Part shown: positions 33,679 to 41,267 of the stretch, in pieces
Layout: each line of letters begins with the position of its first letter
Numbering within the stretch: the stretch's first letter is position 1
Origin: Polyangium sp. 6x1
GTDB lineage: Bacteria > Myxococcota_A > Polyangia > Polyangiales > Polyangiaceae
Length of the DNA stretch: 64,000 nt
Assembly: GCF_029946515.1 (NCBI RefSeq)
Contig: NZ_JARZHH010000049.1
Coordinates: 25,831 to 89,830, forward strand
Reading direction: 5' to 3'
Position numbers and translations under genes: made by a program
The notes under the pieces: model-generated
Told to the model about the DNA's origin: nothing
Seen by the model: only the letters and a program-made list of their open reading frames with translations
The model's database searches: none

Positions 33679-33995
33679 GGCGTGCCCCTGGGATGCCGGT
33701 GGTCCGTCCGCCGTCGCGTTCTCCTCTCTACGGATAGCGCGTGGGGAGGCTCACCGCGAGGAACCGAACGAAAGGCCAGCTCCTTCCGTTGACAAGCCCC
33801 ATGTCGCGGGGCAGGATGCGCGCCCCCGTTTGCCCGAGCATTTTGCCAAGGCAAACGGACTCCACACGCTCCCCCGGCACACGCCCCAAAGGTGGGACCT
33901 GCGGCCGGTGCTCCCGAAGGATCTGAGGATCCCCGGGGGTTGTCCGCAGGATGGGGAGCGGAGGTCCAACCGAACCCGAGCAAGGAATCCGTGCC
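33679..33995 (+). promoter_or_regulatory. rpsB promoter and structured leader
   Basis: TTGACA at 33789-33794 and CAGGAT at 33812-33817 are 17 bp apart and form a good promoter toward rpsB. The leader then has two RNA structures. The first is CCGTTTGCC/GGCAAACGG at 33826-33834 and 33850-33858 (9 bp, 15-nt loop). The second is an outer stem CCTGCGG/CCGCAGG at 33898-33904 and 33944-33950 that encloses a GGATC/GATCC inner hairpin. AAGGA before the ATG is the ribosome binding site. Upstream of 33789, the spacer to the divergent kaiC-like gene shows nothing else. Confidence 0.6.
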
Positions 33996-34913
33996 ATGAC
34001 TGACGTTTCGATGTCCACTGCCGAGTCTGCCGGCACCTTCGTGCCCCCCGGCCCCGGTGAGTTCCCGCTTCCCCTCCGCTCGCTGCTCGACGCGGGCGTG
34101 CACTTCGGCCACCAGACGAAGCGCTGGAACCCGAAGATGCGCCCGTTCATCTACGGCGCGCGCAACGGCATTCACATCGTCGACCTCGACCAGACGGTGC
34201 GCCTCTTCAAGCGCGCGTACGACTTCGTCGTCGACGCGGTCGGCCGCGGCGGCAGCATCCTGTTCGTCGGGACGAAGCGCCAGGCCCAGGACATCGTCCA
34301 GGAAGAGGCCCGCCGCTCCGGGATGTACTTCGTCACGAACCGCTGGCTCGGCGGCACGCTGACGAACTTCCGGACGATCAAGCAGGGCCTCGACCGCCTC
34401 CGCACGCTCGAGCGCATGAAGGAGGACGGGACGTACGAGCAGTTCGTCAAGAAGGAGGTCGCGCGCATGGAGAAGGAGCGCGATCGCCTGGAGAAGTACC
34501 TCGGCGGCCTGAAGGGCATGGGCGGCGTGCCGGCTGCGATCTTCGTGATCGACCCCCACCAGGAGTCGATCGCGGTGAACGAGGCGCGCAAGCTCGGCGT
34601 CCAGGTCATCGCGATCACGGACACGAACTGCGATCCGGACCTCATCGACTACGTGATCCCGGGCAACGACGACGCGATCCGGTCGATCCGGCTGATCACG
34701 GCCCGCATCGCCGACGCCGCGCTCGAGGGCTCGCAGCGCCGCAAGGACGTGGAGCGCGAGCAGGATCGCGAGCGTCCGCAGCAGGGCGGCCCGCAGCAGG
34801 GCGGCGGCGGCCGTCGTGACGAGATCAACGTGTACCAGGGCGGCCGTGGCGGCCGTGGCGGCCGTGGCGGCCCCCGCGGCGGCGGCGGCGGCGGCGAGCA
34901 GCCCCAGCAGTGA
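33996..34913 (+). CDS. rpsB: 30S ribosomal protein S2 with Gly/Arg-rich C-terminal extension
   Basis: Binds 16S rRNA late in 30S assembly and helps in mRNA docking. 305 aa against about 240 in E. coli. Core landmarks: [20 protein letters not shown] (residues 28-47), [48 protein letters not shown] and [20 protein letters not shown]. From about residue 247 the tail leaves the family: [20 protein letters not shown] and then [19 protein letters not shown], a GRGG-repeat tail of uncertain function. ATG 33996 follows an AAGGA ribosome binding site; the longer frame from 33951 has no S2-like sequence. tsf is the next gene. Confidence 0.95.
   Translation: MTDVSMSTAESAGTFVPPGPGEFPLPLRSLLDAGVHFGHQTKRWNPKMRPFIYGARNGIHIVDLDQTVRLFKRAYDFVVDAVGRGGSILFVGTKRQAQDIVQEEARRSGMYFVTNRWLGGTLTNFRTIKQGLDRLRTLERMKEDGTYEQFVKKEVARMEKERDRLEKYLGGLKGMGGVPAAIFVIDPHQESIAVNEARKLGVQVIAITDTNCDPDLIDYVIPGNDDAIRSIRLITARIADAALEGSQRRKDVEREQDRERPQQGGPQQGGGGRRDEINVYQGGRGGRGGRGGPRGGGGGGEQPQQ
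34841..34870 (+). repeat. 9-bp tandem repeat in rpsB
   Basis: CGGCCGTGG occurs three times head to tail from 34841 to 34867. It encodes the GRG units of the S2 tail and could expand or shrink by slippage without a frameshift (9-bp unit). Confidence 0.8.
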
Positions 34914-35136
34914 GCACGCGCCCGGCAGGGCGAGCGTGACGGGAGGGCGCTCCCTTTCGAGCTCGAGGTTTCACGCCTCGCTCGGGGTGGCGCCCTTCCT
35001 GCCACCTTCGGCCCCCGGGGACCGCTGAGAGCATCCTGTCCACGTTCGGGGCTTCGCTCGGACGAGCCGAGCCGGCGCCCGGACCTCGAAGATTTTCCCA
35101 ACACGAACGATCCATTTTTTCGGAGGAGTACGAGCC

Positions 35137-36075
35137 ATGGCCGGCATCAATCCGCAGGCGATCAAGGAGCTCCGCGAGCGTACGCAGGCGGGCATGAGCG
35201 ACTGCAAGAACGCCCTCACCGAGGCCGAGGGCGACATGGAAAAGGCCGTCGAGATCATCCTGAAGAAGGGCCTTGCGAAGAGCGCCAAGCGTGCCGGCGC
35301 GGTCGCCAGCGAGGGCGAGGTCCGCGCGTCCGTCTCGACGGACAAGCGCGCCGCCACGCTCGTCGAGGTCAACATCCAGACGGACTTCTCCGCGCGCAGC
35401 GACGAGTTCAAGAACTTCGTCGGTGACGTGCTCTGCCTCGCGGAGGCCGCGCCCCTCGGCGCCGACCTCAAGAACAGCGAGCTCCGCGGCAAGAAGGTGG
35501 GCGACGTGATCGTCGACCTCACGGCGCGCATCGGCGAGAAGATCGACATTCGCCGCTGGGATCGCACCGAGGTCCCCGCCGGCAAGTCGGGCTTGGCGCA
35601 CGCGTACGTGCACCTCGGCGGCAAGATCGGCGTCGTGCTCGCGCTCGAGACCGAGAACGACGCGCTCGCGCAGCACGCCGAGGTTCTGAAGTTCGCCGAC
35701 GAGACGGCGATGCAGATCGCGGCGATGAACCCGGTCGCGCTCGTCCGCGAGGACATCAGCGACGACGCGAAGGCCAAGCAGAAGGAGATCTTCGAGGGGC
35801 AGCTCCGCGAGGACCCGAAGCCGAAGCCCGAGAGCGCGTGGCCCAAGATCATCGAGGGCAAGTTCAACAAGTGGTTCAGCGAGGTCACGCTGACCGAGCA
35901 GGAGTCGGTCGTGGTCCCTGGCCAGACGATCGACAAGCTGCGCCAGGCCGCCGAGAAGGCCGCGGGCGGCAGCGTGAAGATCGTGCGCTTCGTCCGCTTC
36001 GAGCGCGGCGAGGGCATCGAGAAGCCGCAGGGGCCTGACTTCGCTTCGGAAGTTGCGAAGATGGCCGGTGGCTGA
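35137..36075 (+). CDS. tsf: Elongation factor Ts
   Basis: Guanine-nucleotide exchange factor for EF-Tu. 312 aa (E. coli 283). N-terminal UBA-like domain: IKELRERTQAGMSDCKNALT (residues 8-27) with AEGDMEKAVEIILKKGLAKS and the EF-Tu contact TDFSARSDEFKNFVGDV near residues 85-101 (family TDFVARNxxF, here TDFSARSDEF). Then VVLALETENDALAQHAEVL and, at the C-terminus, SVVVPGQTIDKLRQ, followed by an extra GGSVKIVRFVRFERGEGIEK. A strong GGAGGAG ribosome binding site precedes ATG 35137. The downstream gene overlaps the end by 8 bp, so translation may be coupled. Confidence 0.96.
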   Translation: MAGINPQAIKELRERTQAGMSDCKNALTEAEGDMEKAVEIILKKGLAKSAKRAGAVASEGEVRASVSTDKRAATLVEVNIQTDFSARSDEFKNFVGDVLCLAEAAPLGADLKNSELRGKKVGDVIVDLTARIGEKIDIRRWDRTEVPAGKSGLAHAYVHLGGKIGVVLALETENDALAQHAEVLKFADETAMQIAAMNPVALVREDISDDAKAKQKEIFEGQLREDPKPKPESAWPKIIEGKFNKWFSEVTLTEQESVVVPGQTIDKLRQAAEKAAGGSVKIVRFVRFERGEGIEKPQGPDFASEVAKMAGG

Positions 36076-37003
36076 AACGGCGCGTCTCGGCGCCGTCTCC
36101 GTCGATCTCGACGGGATCTCGCACTACCACCACATCCACGGCCTCGCTCCGCTCGCGGACGAGGCCGCGGCCCGCCACGCCGTCTACGACGTCGCCCTCG
36201 CCCGCATGGCGGACTTCGCGCGGGCGCACGATCTTCCCCTGACACTCTTCGCCATCGGCGCGGATCTCGCGAGGCCCGCGAGCGCGGCCAAGCTCGCGGA
36301 TCTCGCTGCGCGTGGTCACGTCGTCGAGAACCACTCGTTTTCGCATCGTTACGACCTCACGCGTGCCTCGCGCGAGGAGATCACGCGCGACATCGCGGCC
36401 GGGCAGGACGCGATCGAGCGTGCCACGGGCCGACGTCCCGTGGGCTTCCGCGCGCCCGGGTACACCGTGACCGATGTCGTGCTCGACGTGCTCTCGGCGC
36501 TCGGGTTGCGCTTCGACTCGTCGGTCTTCCCGTGCCCTTCGTACTACGGCGCGAAGGCGCTCGTGATGGGCGCGATGCGCCTTGCAGGCCGGACGAGCGC
36601 CTCGGTGCTCGACACCCCGCGCGTGCTCGCCGCGCCGACGCGCCCGTATCGTCCGGGCAAACCCTTGTTCCGCCCGGGAAACCGCGACCTCGTCGAGCTC
36701 CCGATCCAGGTCACGCCGGGCCTCCGCCTGCCCTTCATCGGCACCTCGATCGCCCTCGCCGGTCCCCGCGTCGCGCGCCTGCTCGCCGCGCAGTGTGCGG
36801 GCGAGCCGCTCGTGAACCTCGAGCTTCACGGCATCGATTTCCTCGACGCGGACGACGGCCTCGCGCACCTCGCCGTGCATCAGCGCGAGCTGCGGATCCC
36901 GCTCGCGCGCAGGCTCGACGCGCTCTCGGCGGCGATCGACGTGCTCGCGAGGCGCGGCGCGCGGTTCGTCACGCTCGAAGAAGCTGCGAACGAGGTCGTC
37001 TAG
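36068..37003 (+). CDS. Polysaccharide deacetylase (NodB-type) family protein
   Basis: Family of metal-dependent de-N-acetylases acting on chitooligosaccharides, peptidoglycan or surface glycans. 311 aa. Motifs: VSVDLDGISHYHHI (first Asp motif, residues 9-22), ENHSFSHRYDL (the HxxxH metal motif, near 91-101), VGFRAPGYTVTD (Arg motif, near 123-134) and LELHGIDFL near 255. No signal peptide is evident, so an intracellular or anchored form is possible. The GTG at 36068 overlaps the tsf end by 8 bp and was chosen because there is no better start; it gives VAETARLGAVSVD. The stop overlaps the convergent ATPase gene by 4 bp. Confidence 0.85.
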   Translation: MAETARLGAVSVDLDGISHYHHIHGLAPLADEAAARHAVYDVALARMADFARAHDLPLTLFAIGADLARPASAAKLADLAARGHVVENHSFSHRYDLTRASREEITRDIAAGQDAIERATGRRPVGFRAPGYTVTDVVLDVLSALGLRFDSSVFPCPSYYGAKALVMGAMRLAGRTSASVLDTPRVLAAPTRPYRPGKPLFRPGNRDLVELPIQVTPGLRLPFIGTSIALAGPRVARLLAAQCAGEPLVNLELHGIDFLDADDGLAHLAVHQRELRIPLARRLDALSAAIDVLARRGARFVTLEEAANEVV

Positions 37004-37860
37004 CTCGAAGGGTGATAACGCACGGCGGCGCCGCCCTCGGCCGCTTGCTTCAGGCTCTCGACGCGCGAGATGCGCTCGGGCGCGACGCCGGAGGCCGCGA
37101 TGAACTCGCGCGCGATCTCGCTCTCGCCGTAGGCGAGCTCGTCGGGCGTGCCTGACGCGACGACCTGTCCCTGGATCACGAGGAACGCCTGGTGCGCGAT
37201 GCGGAACGTGCTCGCCATGTCGTGCGAGATCACGACGCTCGTCACGCCGAACCGGTCTCGCGTCTCCTCGATGAGATCGTCGACCATGCGGCTGGTCTGC
37301 GGATCGAGGCCGCTCGTGGGCTCGTCGTAGATCAGGATCTTCGGCTCCAGCATGAGCGCGCGCGCGAGGCCCACGCGCTTCCTCTGCCCGCCCGAGAGCT
37401 CGCTCGGCATGCGCTTCTCTTTGTTCTCGAGCCCGAGCAGGTTCAGCATGCCCACGACCTTGTCGCGGATGTCCTTCTCCGACATGTGCTTGCGGTGCTC
37501 GCGCAAGGGGAACGCGACGTTGTCGAAGATGTTCAGCGAGTCGAGCAGCGCGGCGTACTGGAAGACCATGCCGAACTTCTGCCGCACGCGGTTCATCGGA
37601 CGCTCGCCGAGCGGGCCGATGTCCTCGCCGTCGACCCAGATGTGCCCACTCGTGGGTTTCTCCAGGCCGATGAGCAGCCGCAGCAGCGTCGTCTTGCCTG
37701 CGCCCGAGCCGCCGATGATCACCGCCGTCTCCTTGCGGCGGAGGTGCATCGTCACGCCCTTCAGGACCTGCGTCGTCCCGAACGATTTTTTCACGTTGTC
37801 GACGAAGACGTGATCCTCCGGCGGGATCCGGGGTGGTTCGCTCGTGCCTCCGGCGGACAT
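37000..37860 (-). CDS. ABC transporter ATP-binding protein, MlaF-like
   Basis: Nucleotide-binding subunit expected to power a phospholipid (MlaE/MCE-type) transporter in the inner membrane. 286 aa. Walker A VIIGGSGAGKTTLLR, Q-loop MVFQYAALLDSLN (the Y-A-A-L-x-D-S-L-x form is typical of MlaF), signature MPSELSGGQRKRVGLARAL, Walker B ILIYDEPTSGLDPQ, and switch His in VISHDMASTF. The permease and MCE genes are not in the window, so the partner is inferred from the sequence type. ATG start at 37860. The stop overlaps the deacetylase stop on the other strand. Confidence 0.88.
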   Translation of the reverse strand: MSAGGTSEPPRIPPEDHVFVDNVKKSFGTTQVLKGVTMHLRRKETAVIIGGSGAGKTTLLRLLIGLEKPTSGHIWVDGEDIGPLGERPMNRVRQKFGMVFQYAALLDSLNIFDNVAFPLREHRKHMSEKDIRDKVVGMLNLLGLENKEKRMPSELSGGQRKRVGLARALMLEPKILIYDEPTSGLDPQTSRMVDDLIEETRDRFGVTSVVISHDMASTFRIAHQAFLVIQGQVVASGTPDELAYGESEIAREFIAASGVAPERISRVESLKQAAEGGAAVRYHPSS

Positions 37861-37932
37861 CGCGCGTCGAGGCTACCACGCGGTCTCGTCCGAGGGGCCC
37901 TCGCGCTTGACGCGTGGGGGGGAAGGCGGGAA

Positions 37933-38229
37933 ATGTGCCGCATGACCGAGGACATGTTTCGCACCGTGCTCGACAGCGTTGGCGTCACGACCGACCCGGA
38001 GGGCTGGCTCCGCCTGCCGGAGGGGCAGGTCCTGACGCTGTACGCCGCGCACGACGGCGTCGCGCTGAACATCGCGAAGGTGGAGTCGATCCGGATGGCC
38101 CACGGCGTCATCCGGGCACGTTCGAACAAGGGCGAGACGTTCTTCGTGGCGCGCGAGGACCTCTTCGCGGTGAGCCTCGACGGCGGCACGAAGGTCTCCA
38201 CGGGCCGCAAGGCGGGCTTCTTGGGTTGA
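37933..38229 (+). CDS. Small conserved-type hypothetical protein
   Basis: 98 aa from ATG 37933 (MCRMTEDMFRTVLD), or 95 aa from ATG 37942; GGAAGG lies at 37921-37926. No signal peptide or membrane span. Sequence: VGVTTDPEGWLRLPEGQVL, then ALNIAKVESIRMAHGVIRAR and TFFVAREDLFAVSLDGG, ending in RKAGFLG. The alternation of hydrophobic residues suggests a small beta barrel or beta-sheet protein. The stop overlaps the TTG at 38226 that could start the acyltransferase, so the two are close in one transcript. Function not recognised. Confidence 0.55.
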   Translation: MCRMTEDMFRTVLDSVGVTTDPEGWLRLPEGQVLTLYAAHDGVALNIAKVESIRMAHGVIRARSNKGETFFVAREDLFAVSLDGGTKVSTGRKAGFLG

Positions 38230-38318
38230 ACGCGCGAGGCCGAGCGGCCGCGTCGCTCGGCGCTCACGCGGAGGGCGCGCCCGAGTCCGTTCCGCAGCGT
38301 CCGCGGGGACCGCTGTGG

Positions 38319-39203
38319 ATGTGGCTCGTGGCGCGCCTCGTGGGGCTCCTGCCGTACCGCGCGCTCCGCTCGTTCGGCGCGGCGCTGGGCGCGTTCGTCG
38401 GTGGGTTTGTCCGGGTACGGAGACGCCACGTCGAGTCCGCCATGGCGCGCGCAGGCGTGCCGGCGCCGCGGCGCGCGGCGGCTGCGATGTACGGCTCGCT
38501 CGGCGCGGGCCTCTTCGAGCTGCTCTGGACGGCGGGGAGGCCGGATGAGCCGCTCGCGTCGAAGCTCGTGGTGTCGGCGCGGGCCGCGGACCTGTTCACG
38601 CGAGCCGTCGCGCGGGGTCGCGGCGTGGTGATCGCGACGGCGCACACGGGCAACTGGGATCTCTCCGCATGCGCGGCGGCGGCGTGGCTTCGGCAGCGCG
38701 CGGGTCCGTCGGGGCGCGCGCCGGCCTTGCACGTGATCACGAAGCGTTTGTCCTGGCGCGCGCTCGATCGCACGTGGCAACGCTTGCGCGCCGAGCGCGG
38801 CGTCCTGCTCGTCGACGCCCGCGGCGCCACGGCGCGCGTGCGGGAAGCGCTCGCCCGCGGCGACGTCGTCGCGATGATGATCGATCAAGCCCCCGAGCGC
38901 GCCGCCGGCGTCACGCGGCTGCCGTTCCTCGGCGCGCCTGCGTGGTGTGATCTCGCGCCGGTGCTGATGGCCTCACGCGCGCGCGCGCCGATCGTCGTCG
39001 CGTTCGGTCGTCGCCGCGAGGATGGGCTCCACGAGCTCGACGCCTTCGACCTGATCGAGCCGGAGGCGCTCGCCACGCGGACCGAGGTCGAGCGGGTCGC
39101 GGCGCGGATCACGGACGCGCTCGCGTCGTTCGTCGAGACGTACCCGGCGCAGTGGTTGTGGTTGCACCGGCGGTGGAAGGAGCTCCGCCGGACGAAGGGC
39201 TGA
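38319..39203 (+). CDS. LpxL/HtrB-type lysophospholipid acyltransferase
   Basis: Late acyltransferase of lipid A synthesis or a related glycolipid acyltransferase. 294 aa from ATG 38319 (325 aa if the TTG at 38226, overlapping the previous stop, is used). N-terminal amphipathic membrane helix MWLVARLVGLLPYRALRSFG. Catalytic HxxxxD in IATAHTGNWDLSACAA (His/Asp near residues 110-115), then VLLVDARGATARVREALARG, MMIDQAPERAAGVTRLPFLG and ARAPIVVAFGRRREDG. These match LpxL/HtrB and Kdo-independent homologues. ATG start has GGGGA 9 bp upstream. The reaction type is firm, the acceptor is not. Confidence 0.86.
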   Translation: MWLVARLVGLLPYRALRSFGAALGAFVGGFVRVRRRHVESAMARAGVPAPRRAAAAMYGSLGAGLFELLWTAGRPDEPLASKLVVSARAADLFTRAVARGRGVVIATAHTGNWDLSACAAAAWLRQRAGPSGRAPALHVITKRLSWRALDRTWQRLRAERGVLLVDARGATARVREALARGDVVAMMIDQAPERAAGVTRLPFLGAPAWCDLAPVLMASRARAPIVVAFGRRREDGLHELDAFDLIEPEALATRTEVERVAARITDALASFVETYPAQWLWLHRRWKELRRTKG

Positions 39204-39212
39204 GCGCGCGCG

Positions 39213-40115
39213 TCAGAACGTGCCGATCGCGCCGAGGGCCGGGATCGTGCTCCCGCGGAGGTCGTACGCGACGGTCGGGCCGAGGCCTCGAAGCTCGAAG
39301 CCCGTGGCGGTGCTCTGCTTCTTTGCTTCGAGCTGCTCGCGGTGCGGCGTCGTCGCGAGGTCCACGATGCCGAGCGTGAGCGGCGCGAGGAACGCGAACG
39401 TGAGGGGGACGAGGTGCGTCGGGTCGTCCCATTCGATCATCGTGCCCGCGGCGAACGAGCCGCCGCGGAGCGCCGTGTAGAGCAGCCCTTTGCCCCAATC
39501 GCCCACGACGAAGCGCGGGACGCTCGGCGTGATCGTCAGGATCGCGCCCATCGCGTACAGGGGGGACTTCGAGGGCTCGACGCAGCCGTCCGTGGCGCCG
39601 CAGGCCGCGTTCACGCCGAGGGAGATGAGGTACGCGGCGCCGGTGGTGACCGTGCCGAGGCCGAAGATGATGCTCGACGCGATGAGCGCGCCGCGGCGGG
39701 CCGGATCCGGGGCGTATCGAGGTTTCAGCTTGCGCGGCGCGATCGCGGGCGGCGGAGGCGGGGGCGGGTAGGCGTAGGCGGGCGGGGGCGCGGCGGGGTA
39801 CGGGTACGGGTACGGCAAAGCGTGGGGCAGGGGGCACGCGCCGTGAGAGGCCTCGGCCTGGTTCGAGCGCGGATCGACGTCGACGCGGCCGCATTCGTAG
39901 GCGTGGACGGTGCCGGCGCTCGTTTGCGCGTGGACGTCGACGCCCTCTTCGGGCGTGCGGGTGACGGTCGTGCGGCCGTCGGGGTGCTGGACGATGTTGG
40001 GCGGGAGGGGCGCTCCGGGCGGGAGCGGTTCGAGGGGAGGCTCCTCGGCCGAGACGGCTGGTGCGGCGAGGAACCAGGCGAGCATCGCGGCCGAGCAGAG
40101 CGTCGTCTTGCGCAT
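39213..40115 (-). CDS. Exported proline-rich hypothetical protein
   Basis: 300 aa from ATG 40115; an earlier ATG at 40148 exists. Signal peptide MRKTTLCSAAMLAWFLAAPA then AEEPPLEPLPPGAPLPP. A Pro/Tyr/Pro linker (HALPYPYPYPAAPPPAYAYP) leads to a domain with three to four hydrophobic segments: GALIASSIIFGLGTVTTGA, PLYAMGAILTITPSVPRFVV, LVPLTFAFLAPLTLGIV. Probably an outer- or inner-membrane-associated protein. No recognised family or active site. The stop faces the acyltransferase gene (9 bp apart), and the gene is divergent from cheR. Confidence 0.55.
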   Translation of the reverse strand: MRKTTLCSAAMLAWFLAAPAVSAEEPPLEPLPPGAPLPPNIVQHPDGRTTVTRTPEEGVDVHAQTSAGTVHAYECGRVDVDPRSNQAEASHGACPLPHALPYPYPYPAAPPPAYAYPPPPPPPAIAPRKLKPRYAPDPARRGALIASSIIFGLGTVTTGAAYLISLGVNAACGATDGCVEPSKSPLYAMGAILTITPSVPRFVVGDWGKGLLYTALRGGSFAAGTMIEWDDPTHLVPLTFAFLAPLTLGIVDLATTPHREQLEAKKQSTATGFELRGLGPTVAYDLRGSTIPALGAIGTF

Positions 40116-40391
40116 GGCGGGGGCGGAACGGAGCAAGTTCCAAGCCATACGGGCTTTTCGGTTTCGAAGCGAGGGGCCTCGGGCGGCCGAGCGCCTCGGA
40201 GGCGAGGTGTATCTTGCCGGGCGAGCGGGGGCGTGGACCGTGGTTCACGGTGGACGGGGGGCGGAAAGGTGAATGTTTGGCCTGGATGGCCGAGCCTTGG
40301 TGATAAATTGGCGGCGCGATGGAAGCGGGAAGCCAGTCGGAAGACGACATGCCCTGCGTGCGCCTCGAGGACGGCGCGCGACGGAGAGCGC

Positions 40392-41267
40392 ATGCGTCGC
40401 GTGAGCTTCTCGAGAGCGAACACGATCTTCATGGCGCGTGCGAAGGGCTCATCCGTGTCTGGACCTGACTCGGGCGATCGAGCCGTCGACGTCGCGCTGA
40501 GGCTCGCCGAGGAGCTCTTCGGCTTCGGCTCGAGCGGCGCGACGCCCGGCTGGGTGCGCGATCGCGTGCGTCGCTACCTCGAACATCAGTCGTACAAGAG
40601 CGGTCTGGCGATGAACGAGGTCGCGCGGGAGCTCATCAAGGACAAGACCGCGGTCGAGCAGATCGTCACGTCGCTCCGCGTGGGCGAGACGCGCTTCTAC
40701 CGGGATGGCTCGCAGTGGGAGGTGATCGAGCGTCAGCTCGAGCGGCTCTTCCCCGCGGACGTGGAGCTCGCGGTGCTCTCGGCCGGCTGCAGCACGGGCG
40801 AAGAGGCGTACACCATGGGCATGTTGCTCACGGCGGCGCGGAGGCGCTTCCGCGTGCTCGGCGTGGATCGTTCGGCCGAGGCGATCGCGGTCGCGCGCGA
40901 GGCGACGTACGGGCGCGAGGCGGCGCGCGACATCCCGCCCACGTGGGTCGAGCGCTTCTGCGACGAACAGAACGGACGCCTGCGCGTGGGGCTGCTCGTG
41001 CGCAACGCGGTCGAGTTCGAGGAGTGCGACCTCGTCAAGCGCGTGCCGCAGGGGCCGTTCCACATCATCCTGTTCAAGAACGTGCTGCTCTACCTGACGA
41101 AACCGGCCGGCGAGCAGGTCGCCATGCGGCTCGCGAACGAGCTCGAAGACGGAGGCCTTTTGTTCTCGGCCGCGAGCGAGGTCCTTCGCCTGCGCGACAT
41201 GGGCCTCGAGCCGTGCCGCCTGGCGCCCACCGTCACCGCGCTCCGCCCCCCGAAGCGACGACCATGA
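40392..41267 (+). CDS. CheR-type chemoreceptor glutamate methyltransferase
   Basis: SAM-dependent methylation of chemoreceptor glutamates. 291 aa from ATG 40392 (an alternative ATG at 40431 gives 278 aa). N-terminal CheR helical domain: FGFGSSGATPGWVRDRVRRY; then VTSLRVGETRFYRDGSQWEV (residues about 98-117), the CheR signature with NETxFFRD-like VGETRFYRD. SAM-binding LAVLSAGCSTGEEAYTMGML near 128, RVLGVDRSAEAIAVAREATY, and FHIILFKNVLLYLT (FDxIFCRNVLIYF-like). GGAGAG upstream supports 40392. No cheA, cheW, cheB or MCP gene is in the window. The stop overlaps glnD by 4 bp. Confidence 0.88.
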   Translation: MRRVSFSRANTIFMARAKGSSVSGPDSGDRAVDVALRLAEELFGFGSSGATPGWVRDRVRRYLEHQSYKSGLAMNEVARELIKDKTAVEQIVTSLRVGETRFYRDGSQWEVIERQLERLFPADVELAVLSAGCSTGEEAYTMGMLLTAARRRFRVLGVDRSAEAIAVAREATYGREAARDIPPTWVERFCDEQNGRLRVGLLVRNAVEFEECDLVKRVPQGPFHIILFKNVLLYLTKPAGEQVAMRLANELEDGGLLFSAASEVLRLRDMGLEPCRLAPTVTALRPPKRRP

